From contig CAIQQB010000040.1 in the NCBI GenBank assembly GCA_903873805.1, positions 1 to 41,052 of the forward strand: a stretch of 41,052 bases of DNA. The letters are read 5' to 3'. A model generated the notes under the pieces. It did not search any database. It saw nothing but the letters and a program-made list of their open reading frames with translations, and had not been told where the DNA came from. The stretch's first letter is position 1. Every line of letters starts with the position of its first letter. The position numbers and the translations under genes are program-made. Source of the stretch: an uncultured Opitutia bacterium (GTDB lineage Bacteria; Verrucomicrobiota; Verrucomicrobiia; Opitutales; Opitutaceae). Positions 20,687 through 30,531 of this stretch are shown here, one piece after another.

Positions 20687-22669
20687 TCACGGCAGCAGCT
20701 GCGGGTGGGCGCGGGCGCGGGTGGTGCGCTGGTCAATCTGGAGCCAGTGGTAGGCGCGCTCGAATGCGGCCATCAGGTCGTCGATACGCATCGGCTTGCT
20801 GAGAAAGTCGTGCATGCCGGCCTCGATGCAGGCGTTGTAGTCCTCCTTGCGGGCGTTGGCAGTAAGCGCGAGAATGTAGGGGGCCTCGGTGATCGGAACG
20901 TTGGTGCGCAGCTTGCGGGTGGCCTCGAGACCGTCCATCTCGGGCATCTGCATATCCATCACCACCAGATCGTAAGGCTGGCGGGTCAGGCCTTCGAGCG
21001 CCTCGATGCCGCTGGCGACGGCGTCGGCCCGGTAGCCGAGCTTGCCCAGCATGAGGAGGAGAACCTTGCGGTTCACCGCGTTGTCCTCGGCCACGAGGAT
21101 GCGCATCGGGTGGCGGCGGGCGAAGTCGCGGTCAAAGGCCGAGGCGAACTTGGCCGGGTCGGCCTGGGGCACGTGCTGGTAGCGCAGCACCTGACCAAGG
21201 ACGGTCTGCAGCTCGCGGGGCTTGACCGGCTTGGTCATGCGCGCGGCGACCCGGATGCCGGTGGGCTCCTTCAGGCCGCCCCGCGACGTGAGCAGGATCA
21301 GCGGCGGCGACTTGTCCCCCAGCTTGGCCTGCATCGCGGCGGCGAGCTCGAGGCCGTCCATGTCCGGCATGTTGAAGTCGAGCAGCGCGAAATCGTAGCG
21401 GGCGCCGGACTCCAAGTGGGCGAGCGTGGACGGGCCGTCGGCGTGGCATTCAACCTCGATGCCCCAGCTCTGGAGCTGGCGCTGGAGGATGCGGCGGTTG
21501 ACCTCGTTGTCGTCGACGACGAGCGCGCGCCGGCCACTGAGCTCGACCGCAAAGGGGGTGGTGGTCTCGGTGCGAGCGGGGGCGGCGATGCCGGCGCGGA
21601 TGGCGAAGCGGAAGGTGGAGCCCTTGCCCAGCCGGCTGGTAACCATGATGCGGCCGCCCATCAGCTCGACCAGCCGCTGGCTAATGGCGAGGCCGAGGCC
21701 CGAACCGCCGTAGCGGCGCGTGGTGGAGGCATCGACCTGGGAAAAGGATTTGAACAAGCGGTCCATCCGGTCCTCGGGGATGCCGATGCCCGAGTCCTCG
21801 ACGACAAACGAGAGCTGCCAGCCGGACTCGGCCGGGTGGGCGGTGACGGAAACGGTGATGCCGCCATGCGCGGTGAACTTCACGGCGTTGCCGACGAGGT
21901 TGACCAGCACCTGGCGCAGCCGCGTGCTGTCGCCGACGACGAGGTCGGGCATGCCCGCGGCAAAGTAGAGGCCCAGCTCGATGTTCTTCTCGGCACAGCG
22001 GGCCGCAAACAGGTCCAGCACCTGCTCGAGCGAGAGGCGGAGGTCGAACGGGTTGGGGTCGAGCTCGAGCCGGCCGGCCTCGATCTTGGAGAAGTCGAGA
22101 ATGTCGTTGATGATCTCCAGCAGGGCGTCGGCGCTGTTGCGGATGGTCTCGACATATTCGCGCTGCTCGGGGGCGAGACTCAGGTCGAGCAGCAGGCTGC
22201 CCATGCCGATGATGGCGTTCATCGGCGTGCGAATCTCATGGCTCATGTTGGCCAGAAACTCGCTCTTCGCCCGGTTGGCCGACTCGGCCACCTCGGTCGC
22301 CTTGCGCATCGCCGCCTCGGCCTCGTTGCGCCGGGCGATCAGGTCCTCGAGCAGGCCGGCCACGGTCAGCAGGTCGTCCTCGGTCCGCACGCCACTCGGC
22401 AGGTCCGCGGGGCGCAGCGCCGCCACCGAGGCGCGGAGGCGGTTCAGGACCTCGAGATTGTGGGCGTACTGCGCCTGCAGCTTCTGGCTGGCGGCCAGCA
22501 GCTCGTCGGAGCTGAGCTGCATGGCCCGCTCGGACAGCTTGCGGTCGTTGTCGAACTGCTCGTACGTGTCGTCGACCGCCTGCAGCAGCCCCTGCCACTC
22601 CGGCGGGATGACCGCGTCGGGGCCGAGGTGTTTGCGGATCTGCCGCTGGAGCAGGCGGTGGTCGGGCAT
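20687..22669 (-). CDS. hybrid histidine kinase with two receiver domains
   Basis: A 660-residue cytoplasmic sensor kinase. Residues 1-130 are helical, probably coiled-coil, with no PAS, GAF or membrane segment. The dimerisation domain has the phospho-acceptor His at 144 in SHEIRTPM. The ATPase domain has the N box (N261, NLVGNAVKF), the G1 box DSGIGIP and the G2 box GGSGLGL. Two receivers follow with phospho-acceptor Asp at 431 (LLDFNMP) and 572 (VMDMQMP). In the first receiver the early acidic pair is VVDDNEVN, in the second VAEDNAVN; both look active. It has no output domain, so it should pass phosphate to a separate protein. The start overlaps the stop of the FIST gene by one base (TGATG), with GGGAGG just upstream, indicating translational coupling. 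The FIST protein is the probable sensor. Confidence 0.92.
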   Translation of the reverse strand: MPDHRLLQRQIRKHLGPDAVIPPEWQGLLQAVDDTYEQFDNDRKLSERAMQLSSDELLAASQKLQAQYAHNLEVLNRLRASVAALRPADLPSGVRTEDDLLTVAGLLEDLIARRNEAEAAMRKATEVAESANRAKSEFLANMSHEIRTPMNAIIGMGSLLLDLSLAPEQREYVETIRNSADALLEIINDILDFSKIEAGRLELDPNPFDLRLSLEQVLDLFAARCAEKNIELGLYFAAGMPDLVVGDSTRLRQVLVNLVGNAVKFTAHGGITVSVTAHPAESGWQLSFVVEDSGIGIPEDRMDRLFKSFSQVDASTTRRYGGSGLGLAISQRLVELMGGRIMVTSRLGKGSTFRFAIRAGIAAPARTETTTPFAVELSGRRALVVDDNEVNRRILQRQLQSWGIEVECHADGPSTLAHLESGARYDFALLDFNMPDMDGLELAAAMQAKLGDKSPPLILLTSRGGLKEPTGIRVAARMTKPVKPRELQTVLGQVLRYQHVPQADPAKFASAFDRDFARRHPMRILVAEDNAVNRKVLLLMLGKLGYRADAVASGIEALEGLTRQPYDLVVMDMQMPEMDGLEATRKLRTNVPITEAPYILALTANARKEDYNACIEAGMHDFLSKPMRIDDLMAAFERAYHWLQIDQRTTRARAHPQLLP

Positions 22670-23802
22670 CAATCCTCCCGCAGCGTGGTGATGGTCATGG
22701 TCTGGTTGTGCAGCTGGCAGGCTCCGGTGCCCCCGCTGGGGGCGAGCTCGCCATAGGAATAGAAGCCGGTGACGGCGGGACCGGCGCCGAGGGTCTCGCG
22801 GACGATTTCCGTCTCCTCCTCGGTGCGCTGGCCGAGCACGATGCGGCGGCCGACGCAGCTCACGCAGATCACCAGCTCGGGGGCGGCGCCGGTGCCGGTC
22901 TGGCCGGCCGCCGCGGCGGCGCCGTCGATCAGGTCCTCGTAGGAGGCGCGCATGAAACGCACCCGGGCGCCGGCCGGGATGTCGCCGGCAAAGGTCATGC
23001 TTTCCGCCTTGTCGTCGATGGAGAGGATGGTGCGCACGACCGGCTGCCCGCCCGCGCCCTGCGGTGTGATGCACAGCGGAAAGCGCAGCGCGGAACCCGG
23101 CAGCGCCGCCGCCTGGTCGCCCAGGTAGGTCTTGTACAGGCTCAGGGCGGACTGCCCGTCGAGCTCATGGAGCACGTTGCCGGCGGATTTGCTCACCACC
23201 CGCTCGGGTCCGAACGGCGACCAGCCACCGGCGGAGCCGATCCCGGTCTTGAGATGGGTGCCGTAGAATCCGACCGCGACCACCCGGCCCGACTGCGGCG
23301 TCTCGTCGAGGCCGACCAGGGTCTTTTCAAACCGGGCGCCGTCGCCCGCCAGGCCGCCCGTGAGCGCGACGCCGGCCGGCAGGTGCTCATTGAAGCCGCG
23401 CGCCAGCTCGGTGCCGTTGACCAAGGCGCCGTCGGAGATGACGAACACATGGGCGAGTTCCGGCCCGCGCAGGCGTTCGGCCAGCTCCCGGCCGGCGGTG
23501 AAACTGTCGGCGGCGGACTTCACCGTGGTGGCGGCGGTGACGACCTTGGTCTTTTCGAATGCGATGGCGGTGACCGTGAGGCCGTCCTCCGTCACTTCGG
23601 TGCCGGTGATTTCGCCGGAGGTGGAGGCCGCGACGAGATGGGCGCCCGGATAGGCGCGGCGGACCTCGTCGAGGGAGGCGGAATTGGCCAGGAGGTGACG
23701 GCCGCCAAACGCCAGAACCAACTGCGGGGCCAGCCCCGCGAGCCCACCCGACCGGATTTTCCAACCGGACGCGGGGGCAAAGCTGCGTTGCTCGATTTTC
23801 AT
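22669..23802 (-). CDS. FIST-domain sensor protein
   Basis: A 377-residue protein with FIST N-terminal and FIST C-terminal (FIST_C) domains. Landmarks are [26 protein letters not shown] near residue 55, [47 protein letters not shown], and the C-terminal [30 protein letters not shown] and [14 protein letters not shown] domains are known as bacterial signal-transduction input modules, proposed to bind small ligands such as amino acids. The Met at 23802 was chosen; an upstream extension of 40 residues in the same frame looks non-coding. It has no signal peptide, so it is cytoplasmic. It is coupled by TGATG to the hybrid kinase, so the two proteins are probably made in fixed ratio and form one sensory complex. 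Confidence 0.9.
   Translation of the reverse strand: MKIEQRSFAPASGWKIRSGGLAGLAPQLVLAFGGRHLLANSASLDEVRRAYPGAHLVAASTSGEITGTEVTEDGLTVTAIAFEKTKVVTAATTVKSAADSFTAGRELAERLRGPELAHVFVISDGALVNGTELARGFNEHLPAGVALTGGLAGDGARFEKTLVGLDETPQSGRVVAVGFYGTHLKTGIGSAGGWSPFGPERVVSKSAGNVLHELDGQSALSLYKTYLGDQAAALPGSALRFPLCITPQGAGGQPVVRTILSIDDKAESMTFAGDIPAGARVRFMRASYEDLIDGAAAAAGQTGTGAAPELVICVSCVGRRIVLGQRTEEETEIVRETLGAGPAVTGFYSYGELAPSGGTGACQLHNQTMTITTLRED
22674..22679 (-). promoter_or_regulatory. ribosome binding site of the hybrid kinase gene
   Basis: GGGAGG lies four bases before the kinase ATG, inside the last codons of the FIST gene. It fits reinitiation or coupled translation at the TGATG junction. Confidence 0.65.
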
Positions 23803-24054
23803 GCGCCGCCAGCTTGCCGTGGCTGCGGGGAGCGTCCATCCTGAAATCACCCCACGCTCCTGTTCCGATGGAGGCACACTGACACCGCTTCCGACTTTTC
23901 GGGCTCGTTCGCTGGGGGGCAAACTGTCGCTGCGCTCAGTGCCGTGGGACCCACCGTGTGGGATGCCGTGCTGCCCCGTCCGGCATTCCCGGAAATCCGC
24001 GATTGCCGCGCCGGCGGCGTCGGGCTAGCTGACTGGGCGAACCCCGTCCGCCCC

Positions 24055-26280
24055 ATGACTGATTATTCCCGCCGCAGTTTTCTCAAGGCTTCCGCGGCCG
24101 CCGGCGCCGCCATCACCCTCGGAGAAATCGCCCTCCGCTCCGCCTTCGCGGCCGACCTTGCGCCCGCCGGCGGCGCCGCCACGCTCCCGCCCGCGCCATC
24201 GTGGGCCGACAAACCCATGCGCTGGGCCCAGCTCACCCTCGTCGAGGACGATCCCGGCAAGTTCGACCTCAAGTTCTGGCTCGATTATTTTGCGCGCACC
24301 AAATCCGACGCCGTCTGCCTGAGCGGCGGCGGCTGCGTGGCATTTTACCCGACGCAGATCCCGTTCCACCACCGCAGCGCCTGGCTCGGCGACCGCGATG
24401 TGCTCGGCGACCTCATCGCCGGCTGCCGCCAGCTCGGCATGGTCGTGCTCGTGCGCACCGACCCGCACGCGACCTACGACGACGCCCAAGCCGCCCATCC
24501 CGAATGGATCGCCGTCACCGCCGACGGCCAGCCGCGCCGCCACTGGGCCTCGCCCGAGATGTGGGTCACCTGCGGCCTCGGCCCCTACAATTTCGAATTC
24601 ATGACCGCCGTGAAACGCGAGATCGCCACGCGCTACAAGATCGACGGCATCTTCATCAACCGCTGGGACGGCTCCGGCATGTGCTATTGCGACTCCTGCC
24701 GCACGCTCTTCCGCGCCGCCACCGGCTTCGAGCTGCCCCGCTCCACCAACGTTATGGACCCTGCGCGCCGCGCCCACACCCTCTGGCGGCAGCAGCGGCT
24801 CTTCGACCTCTGGCGCCTTTGGGACTCCGAGGTGCGCAAAATCAATCCCGACGCGTGCGTCATCCCCAACACCGGCGGCGGCGCCGGCAGCACGCTCGAC
24901 ATGGTGCAGATCGGCGGGCTCGCGCCGACGCTCATGGCCGACAACCAGGCGCGCCGCGGGCTCACCCCGCCCTGGGCCAACGGGAAACGCGGCAAGGAGT
25001 TTCGCGCCACCATGGGACGCAAACCCATCATCGGCATCTTCAGTGTCGGCCTTGAGGAGCCGTATCGCTGGAAGGATTCGGTTCAGAGTGCTGCGGAGAT
25101 CCGCCTCTGGGTCGCCGAGGGCGTCGCCAACGGCCTGCGCCCCTGGTTCACCAAGTTCGCCGGCAGTGTCAACGACCCGCGCTGGCTCCAGCCCGTCGAG
25201 GAGCTCTACACCTGGTGCGCCGGGGCCGAGCGCTACCTGCGGCAGGAGCGGCCGCTCGCGCGCGTGGCGATGGTCTATTCGCAGCAGACCGCCTGGTATT
25301 ACACCGGCGGCGCGCGCGACCTCGTCGAGGAACCGGCGCTCGGCTGGTATCAGGCGCTGATCGAGGCGCGGGTGCCGTTCGAGATGGTGCACGACCGGCT
25401 GCTCGACGCGGAACACCTCGCGGCGTTTCAGACGCTCATCCTGCCCAACCTCGCCGCGCTGTCCGATGCCCAGTGCGCGCAGCTCCGGCAGTTTGTCGCG
25501 CGCGGCGGCGGCCTCGTGGCGACCTTTGAGACCTCGCTCCACGACGAGGGCGGCGGGCGGCGGGCGGACTTCGGCCTCGCCGACCTTTTCGGCGTGTCGT
25601 ACAAGGCGCGCGCCGAGGGCCCGATGCACAACGCCTACCTGCGCCTCGAACACGCCGCCGCGCCCAACCACCCGCTCCTCGCCGGGCTGGCCGACGCGCC
25701 GCGCATCATCCACGGCACCTGGCGCCTCGATGTGACGGCGAAGGAAAATTTTCCCGCGCCGCCCCTCACGCTCATCCCGTCGTATCCCGACCTGCCGATG
25801 GAAAAGGTCTTTCCCCGCACGCCGCACACCGACATCGCCGAGGTGTTTCTGCGCGAGGTGGGCGCGGGGCGCGTGGTGTATTTCCCATGGGACATCGACC
25901 GCACGTTCTGGGAGGTGCTCAGTCCCGACCACGGCCAGCTCCTGCGCAACGCCGTGGCGTGGGCGACCAACGAGCCCGCGCCCGTGACCGTCACCGGCCC
26001 GGGCGTGCTTGATGTCGTGGCGTGGCGGCAAAAGGCCTCGCTCACGGTGCACCTCGTGAACCTCTCCAATCCGATGATGATGAAAGGCCCCCTCCGCGAT
26101 TTCCTGCCCGTGGGCGCGCAGCAGGTGCGCCTGAAATTGCCGGCCGGTGTGATCGCGCGCGGCGTGCACCTGCTCGTCGCCGGCGGCACGCCGGAGTTCC
26201 GCCAGACCGGCGACTGGCTCGAGGTCACCGTGCCGTCCGTCCTCGATCACGAAGTCGTGGCCGTGGATCTGCCGGGATGA
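24055..26280 (+). CDS. Tat-exported glycoside hydrolase-like protein (GHL6 / beta-galactosidase trimerisation type)
   Basis: A 741-residue protein. The start at 24055 gives a twin-arginine signal (SRRSFLKA, cleavage probably after AFA near residue 32); upstream residues in frame look non-coding. The N-terminal half is TIM-barrel-like: WLDYFARTKSDAVCLSGGG, GMVVLVRTDPH, HPEWIAVTADGQP, and YKIDGIFINRWD near residue 195, followed by the Cys cluster CYCDSCRTLF. These features fit the GHL6 clan of putative hydrolases. Residues about 402-515 resemble the beta-galactosidase trimerisation domain (RVAMVYSQQTAWYY, LILPNLAALSDAQ, RGGGLVATFE). Relatives include GH151-type alpha-L-fucosidases, but I cannot fix the substrate. 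Tat export implies folding, and perhaps metal binding, in the cytoplasm. It is divergent from the FIST gene. Confidence 0.75.
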   Translation: MTDYSRRSFLKASAAAGAAITLGEIALRSAFAADLAPAGGAATLPPAPSWADKPMRWAQLTLVEDDPGKFDLKFWLDYFARTKSDAVCLSGGGCVAFYPTQIPFHHRSAWLGDRDVLGDLIAGCRQLGMVVLVRTDPHATYDDAQAAHPEWIAVTADGQPRRHWASPEMWVTCGLGPYNFEFMTAVKREIATRYKIDGIFINRWDGSGMCYCDSCRTLFRAATGFELPRSTNVMDPARRAHTLWRQQRLFDLWRLWDSEVRKINPDACVIPNTGGGAGSTLDMVQIGGLAPTLMADNQARRGLTPPWANGKRGKEFRATMGRKPIIGIFSVGLEEPYRWKDSVQSAAEIRLWVAEGVANGLRPWFTKFAGSVNDPRWLQPVEELYTWCAGAERYLRQERPLARVAMVYSQQTAWYYTGGARDLVEEPALGWYQALIEARVPFEMVHDRLLDAEHLAAFQTLILPNLAALSDAQCAQLRQFVARGGGLVATFETSLHDEGGGRRADFGLADLFGVSYKARAEGPMHNAYLRLEHAAAPNHPLLAGLADAPRIIHGTWRLDVTAKENFPAPPLTLIPSYPDLPMEKVFPRTPHTDIAEVFLREVGAGRVVYFPWDIDRTFWEVLSPDHGQLLRNAVAWATNEPAPVTVTGPGVLDVVAWRQKASLTVHLVNLSNPMMMKGPLRDFLPVGAQQVRLKLPAGVIARGVHLLVAGGTPEFRQTGDWLEVTVPSVLDHEVVAVDLPG

Positions 26281-26341
26281 GGCCCCTGCTCCCCGCTCGC
26301 GGGCGCGGCCCACCACGGAGAGTGGCGGCGTCGGCACCCGC

Positions 26342-28183
26342 TCACACGGCGACTAGGTCCTTTTCAATCCGGAGATTTCCGATGATGAAATCCTGCCGCT
26401 CGGGCGTGTTCTTGCCCATGTAGAAGCCGAGCAGCTCGGCGCTGCTGTGCAGGTGCGCGAGCGACACGGGCTCCAGCCGGATGTTTTCGCCGATGAAATC
26501 CTTGAACTCCGCCGGCGACACCTCGCCGAGACCCTTGAACCGCGTGATTTCGTGGGTGGCGCCGAGCGCCGTGACCGCGGCCTGCTTCTCCTGCTCCGAG
26601 TAGCAGTAGATCGTCTGCTTCTTCGTCCGGACGCGGAAGAGCGGCGTCTCGAGGATGAAGAGGTGCCCGTTGGTGATGAGCTCCGGGAAAAACTGCAGGA
26701 AAAACGAGAGCAGCAGCAGGCGGATGTGCATGCCGTCCACGTCGGCGTCGGTGGCGATGACAACGCGGTTGTAGCGGAGGTTCTCCAGTCCCTCCTCGAT
26801 GTTGAGCGCGCTCTGCAGGAGATGGAACTCCTCGTTTTCGTAGATGACCTTCTTGGTGAGGCCGAAGGTGTTCAGCGGCTTCCCCTTCAGGGCGAAGACG
26901 GCCTGCGTCTGCACGTCGCGGCAGGCGGTGAGGGAGCCGGAGGCGCTGTCGCCCTCGACGATGAAGAGCGTGCTGTCCTCGGCGCGCTTGTCCTTCGTGT
27001 CGAGGTGCACGCGGCAGTCGCGGAGCTTGCGGTTGTGGAGCGAGGCCTTCTTCGCGCGCTCGCGGGCGAGGCTGCGGATGCCGGAGAGCTCCTTGCGCTC
27101 GTGCTCGCTCTCCTGGATCTTGCGCAGGAGGGCGTCGGCGGTCTCGCGGTTCTTGTGCAGATGGTTGTCCAGCGCCTGCTGCATGAACGTGCCGATGAAA
27201 TCCTTGATCGACGGCCCGTCGGGCCCGATGGCGGCGGAGCCGAGCTTGGTCTTGGTCTGCGACTCGAAGACCGGCTCCATCACGCGCACGGCCACGGCCG
27301 CGGCGATGGCCTGGCGGATGTCGGCGGCGTCAAACTCCTTCTTGTAGAAGTTGCGGACGGTGGTGACGAGTGCCTCGCGGAAGGCCGCGAGGTGGGTGCC
27401 GCCCATCGTGGTGTGCTGGCCGTTGACGAACGACCAGTATTCCTCGCCGTAGTGCGCGCCGTGGGTCAGCGCGACTTCGATGTCCTCGCCCTCGAGGTGG
27501 ATCAGCGGATAGAGTGGCTCGCCGGTGAGCTTTTTCGCGAGCAGGTCCTTCAGGCCGTTTTCGGATTTGAACGCCTGCCCGTTGAACGTGAGCGTGAGGC
27601 CACGGTTGAGGAACGCGTAGTTCCAGAGCATCTCCTGGATGAACTCGGGCCGGAACCGGAAGTCCTTGCCGAACAGCGCCTCGTCGGGCGTGAACTCGAT
27701 GATCGTGCCGTTGCGCTCGTCGGTCTTCGCCACGCGGTGGTCCTTCTTCAGCTTGCCCTGGGCGAACTCGACGACCTTGGTCTCGCCCTCGCGCACCGCC
27801 TGCGCCCGGTAGGCCAGCGCGAGCGCGTTGACGGCCTTCTGGCCGACGCCGTTGAGGCCGACGGCCTTCTTGAACGTCTCGCTGTCGTATTTGGCGCCGG
27901 TGTTGATGACCGAGACACACTCAAGCAGCTTGCCGAGCGGGATGCCGCGGCCGTAGTCGCGGACGCGCACGGTGCGGTCGTTGAGCTCGATCTCGATCTT
28001 CCGGCCCGAACCCATCGTGAACTCGTCGATGGCGTTGTCGATCGTCTCCTTGAGGAGGACGTAGATGCCGTCCTCGGCGTGCGCGCCGTTGCCGAGCCGG
28101 CCGATGTACATGCCGGGGCGGAGGCGGATGTGCTCGGTCGAGCTGAGGGTCTTGATGCTGGCTTCGGTGTAGTTGGATGCCAT
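26342..28183 (-). CDS. parE: DNA topoisomerase IV subunit B (ParE type)
   Basis: A 613-residue ATPase subunit of a type IIA topoisomerase. The GHKL ATP site is at about 46-50 ([10 protein letters not shown]) with [11 protein letters not shown] and [12 protein letters not shown]. The transducer region follows, then the TOPRIM domain with IVEGDSASG and [10 protein letters not shown]. The C-terminal GyrB/ParE signature includes [19 protein letters not shown]. The protein lacks the long insert of proteobacterial GyrB. The Met at 28183 was chosen because [14 protein letters not shown] aligns as a natural N-terminus; 16 upstream in-frame residues look spurious. It works with ParC at 18352-20514. 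The gene is divergent from the DUF4337 gene with a 192-base gap, and its start follows ACCC rather than a Shine-Dalgarno site. Confidence 0.94.
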   Translation of the reverse strand: MASNYTEASIKTLSSTEHIRLRPGMYIGRLGNGAHAEDGIYVLLKETIDNAIDEFTMGSGRKIEIELNDRTVRVRDYGRGIPLGKLLECVSVINTGAKYDSETFKKAVGLNGVGQKAVNALALAYRAQAVREGETKVVEFAQGKLKKDHRVAKTDERNGTIIEFTPDEALFGKDFRFRPEFIQEMLWNYAFLNRGLTLTFNGQAFKSENGLKDLLAKKLTGEPLYPLIHLEGEDIEVALTHGAHYGEEYWSFVNGQHTTMGGTHLAAFREALVTTVRNFYKKEFDAADIRQAIAAAVAVRVMEPVFESQTKTKLGSAAIGPDGPSIKDFIGTFMQQALDNHLHKNRETADALLRKIQESEHERKELSGIRSLARERAKKASLHNRKLRDCRVHLDTKDKRAEDSTLFIVEGDSASGSLTACRDVQTQAVFALKGKPLNTFGLTKKVIYENEEFHLLQSALNIEEGLENLRYNRVVIATDADVDGMHIRLLLLSFFLQFFPELITNGHLFILETPLFRVRTKKQTIYCYSEQEKQAAVTALGATHEITRFKGLGEVSPAEFKDFIGENIRLEPVSLAHLHSSAELLGFYMGKNTPERQDFIIGNLRIEKDLVAV

Positions 28184-28375
28184 GGGTTTTCGCACAGGCT
28201 GAAAAATGCGCGGCGCCACGCAAGCCTGCACCGTGCGGCACCGGCAAAAGACCGCCGGGCGGCGCGGCGCCCGGTACCCGCCCGGGTCCCCGGAATCTGG
28301 CGGGGGCCAATTTGCAGGCGTGACAAGACCCCGCTTTCTACCCTAGGCATGTCCTTTACACACTCACCGACCCTC

Positions 28376-28972
28376 ATGAACGACAACCTCGACGAACTCA
28401 AAGACCTGGTCGCCGCCATCCGCGCCGACCACCAGGCGCAGAAGGACAAGGAAAAGCGGGATGCCTGGACGAAATTCGTCGCCCTCTCGATGATCTGCCT
28501 CGCCACGCTCGCGGCGGTCGCCTCGCAGAAGGGCGCCGGCTTCTCCTCCGCCACGATGAAGCAGCTCAACGAAGCCACCTACACTCAGGCGCTGGCCTCG
28601 GACCAATGGGCCTATTTTCAGGCCAAGGGGATCAAACAGAGCCTGAATGAAATGGAACGCGACCGCGTCACCGGCACCGCCGACGCCGCGCGGCTCGCCG
28701 CCCTCACCGCCACCATCGCCCGCTACAACACCGAGAAGAAGGACGCGTCCGACAAGGCCACGGCGTACGAAAAGGCCCGTGATCAAGCGCGCACTCTCTC
28801 GGCCGAAGCCGCCACCCGCAGCCAGGGCATCGGCCTGGCGACGACGATATTTCAGATCGCCATCGCTCTCGGCGGCGTGTGCCTCGTGGTCAAGAAACGC
28901 TGGCTCTGGGGCGCGTCGCTGTTGCTTGGCGCGGTCGCCGTCGCCAAGATGGCCTGGGTGCTGTTCAACTGA
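28376..28972 (+). CDS. DUF4337 family membrane protein
   Basis: A 198-residue protein. A charged N-terminal helix (1-30, rich in Asp, Lys and Glu) is followed by a membrane span at about 33-50, a helical periplasmic or cytoplasmic segment with heptad-like character (60-145), and two spans at about 152-172 and 176-196. This order, and the phrase YTQALASDQWAYFQAKGIKQSL, is typical of DUF4337, a family of unknown function. An alternative ATG at 28349 would add nine residues; the one at 28376 sits at the usual family start. The KDPG aldolase gene begins 61 bases downstream in the same direction, so the two may be co-transcribed. No functional link is known. Confidence 0.85.
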   Translation: MNDNLDELKDLVAAIRADHQAQKDKEKRDAWTKFVALSMICLATLAAVASQKGAGFSSATMKQLNEATYTQALASDQWAYFQAKGIKQSLNEMERDRVTGTADAARLAALTATIARYNTEKKDASDKATAYEKARDQARTLSAEAATRSQGIGLATTIFQIAIALGGVCLVVKKRWLWGASLLLGAVAVAKMAWVLFN

Positions 28973-29033
28973 TCGGGTAGCGCGACTTTCGCTCGCCTCC
29001 CGGCCCGCGATTCGCCAAGTTGGCCGGCTCCCC

Positions 29034-29672
29034 ATGAAAAAAGACGCCATCCTCGCCAAGTTCAAAGCTGAACGGGTCATCGCCCTCATCCGCGCCGATT
29101 CGCCGGACGGGCTCCTCGACTGCGCCAAGGCGCTCGCCGCCGGCGGGCTCACCAGCATCGAGCTGACCATGACGACCCCCGGGGCCATCCGCATGATCGA
29201 GAAGGCGACGGCCGAGCTGCCCGACTTCCTCTTCGGCCTCGGCACCGTGCTCGACGCCGAGACGGCCCGGATGGGCATCCTCGCCGGCGCCCGGTTCATC
29301 GTCACCCCGGCGCTGCGGACCGACGTCATCACCCTTTGCCGCCGCTACAGCGTGCCGGTCTTCTGCGGCGCGCTCACGCCCACGGAAATCCTCACCGCCT
29401 GGGAGGCCGGCGCCGACGCCGCCAAGATTTTCCCGGCCGAGTTCTTTGGTCCCGCCTATATCAAGTCCGTCAAGGCCCCGCTCCCGCACATCGAGATGGT
29501 GCCCACCGGCGGGGTGAATGCGGAGAACGTCGGCGAGTTCCTGAAGGCCGGCGCCTTCGCGACCGCGGCCGGCAGTTCGCTCGTGGACGCGAAGTCGCTG
29601 AAGGAAAAAAACTGGGCCGCGATCACCGCCAAGGCCAAGGCCTTCGTCGCCGCCGTCGCCGCGGCGAAGTAA
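29034..29672 (+). CDS. eda: 2-dehydro-3-deoxy-phosphogluconate (KDPG) aldolase
   Basis: A 212-residue class I aldolase, standard length. It cleaves KDPG to pyruvate and glyceraldehyde 3-phosphate; relatives also accept 2-keto-4-hydroxyglutarate. The Schiff-base Lys is K131 in AKIFPAE. The catalytic Glu is E43 in SIELTMTTPGA, and the phosphate-binding loop is PTGGVNAENVGEFLKAGA. The start at 29034 gives MKKDAILAKF; a longer in-frame region upstream belongs to another reading frame of the DUF4337 gene. In this window the enzyme fits the last step of galacturonate use, following the pectin lyases, though KDPG kinase and dehydratase genes are not nearby. It is the end of the DUF4337-eda unit. Confidence 0.95.
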   Translation: MKKDAILAKFKAERVIALIRADSPDGLLDCAKALAAGGLTSIELTMTTPGAIRMIEKATAELPDFLFGLGTVLDAETARMGILAGARFIVTPALRTDVITLCRRYSVPVFCGALTPTEILTAWEAGADAAKIFPAEFFGPAYIKSVKAPLPHIEMVPTGGVNAENVGEFLKAGAFATAAGSSLVDAKSLKEKNWAAITAKAKAFVAAVAAAK

Positions 29673-29690
29673 GCGCTTTCCCGCCGACTG

Positions 29691-29721
29691 CAGGTGGAGC
29701 GCGACGTCCCCGGCGCGCTTT
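29691..29721. repeat. diverged copy of the 44-119 repeat arm
   Basis: CAGGTGGAGCGC, then CCCC and CGCGCT at the same spacing, match the reverse complement of 91-121 at about 24 of 31 positions. It lies in the short gap between two convergent genes. The family link is tentative. Confidence 0.5.
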
Positions 29722-29732
29722 CCAAGCCGGCA

Positions 29733-29752
29733 CCGGGGCGAGGGAGCCCCGG
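29733..29752. terminator. hairpin between convergent genes
   Basis: CCGGGGC and GCCCCGG enclose a six-base loop between the ends of eda (29672) and the minus-strand gene (29761). It could serve transcripts from both sides. There are only short A/T residues after it on the plus strand (AATTT). Confidence 0.45.
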
Positions 29753-29760
29753 CCCCAATT

Positions 29761-30531
29761 TCAACCCGCCGGCGGCGGCAGATATTTCGCCACGTCCGGG
29801 ATCTTCTTCACCCGGCGGCCGGTGCCGTCGCGGACGAGATAGATATCCTCTTCGGGAGCGGCGGTGACCTCGGCCTCGTCGTCCGTCTCCTCCTGCTCGT
29901 CGATCTCCTCGCCGTCACCGTCGGTGAAGATCCAGTCCTGGTCCTCGTCGAACAGGTGCGACAGCCGCCGGGCCTGGGGCTCGAGCACCAGCGCGGGATT
30001 CTTCACCCGGCCCGCCTTCACCGGCTCAAACAGGCACGGGTAGAACTGGCCCTGGAAATGCGCGAGAAAATCGCTCAGCCATTTGTTCGCCACGCCCTCG
30101 CGGCGGTGGAGCAGCACGATGTCGGAAAAATGCACGCACGCCTCGTACCACGCCAGCAGCGGGGGATGCTGCTCGACGAGACGGCAGTTGACCACGCAGA
30201 TGACCCGGGCCAGTTCGCCGCCCTGCGCCTCCAGCCAGAGCTGGAACGCCTCGATCTGGTCCACCGGGTTGACCCGGCCGTGGGTGACGAAAAATAGGTG
30301 CGTCCCCTCCGGGGGCGGCACGGCGAGGATGATGCCGTCGGTCCAGTTCCAGCGGGTGAGGCCGGGCAACCGGGCATCCAACGCATCCGGAGATTCGTCA
30401 GCCGCCAGCAGCACGGCCGGCCGGTCCTCCGCGCCAAGGCCACCGTCAATCAGATCGGCCAAGACTTCCCGCCGGCCGGAGCCCGCGGCGCCGAGGATCA
30501 GATAGACCAGAGGTTTTGAGGGGGAAGGCAT
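29761..30531 (-). CDS. P-loop NTPase-like protein of unknown function
   Basis: A 256-residue protein. The N-terminus LVYLILGAAGSGRREVL resembles a Walker A loop, but GAAGSGRR (14-21) has Arg where the invariant Lys should be. It continues with strands and loops of a CobW- or GTPase-like fold: PAVLLAADES, TDGIILAVPP, LFFVTHGRVNPVDQIEAF, ARVICVVNCRL, SDIVLLHRREGV. The last is like the NKxD region of GTPases in position but not in sequence. Residues 195-228 are very acidic, and the tail is basic then Pro-rich. No zinc-binding CxCC motif of true CobW proteins is present. I regard it as a conserved verrucomicrobial hypothetical protein, possibly a degenerate nucleotide-binding protein. It is 79 bases downstream of aroC in the same direction and may be co-transcribed. 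Confidence 0.7.
   Translation of the reverse strand: MPSPSKPLVYLILGAAGSGRREVLADLIDGGLGAEDRPAVLLAADESPDALDARLPGLTRWNWTDGIILAVPPPEGTHLFFVTHGRVNPVDQIEAFQLWLEAQGGELARVICVVNCRLVEQHPPLLAWYEACVHFSDIVLLHRREGVANKWLSDFLAHFQGQFYPCLFEPVKAGRVKNPALVLEPQARRLSHLFDEDQDWIFTDGDGEEIDEQEETDDEAEVTAAPEEDIYLVRDGTGRRVKKIPDVAKYLPPPAG

Noticed and set aside
24025..26337. Minus-strand open frame opposite the Tat-exported hydrolase
   Set aside because: Compositional shadow; it lacks any domain, while the plus strand has a Tat signal and conserved motifs.
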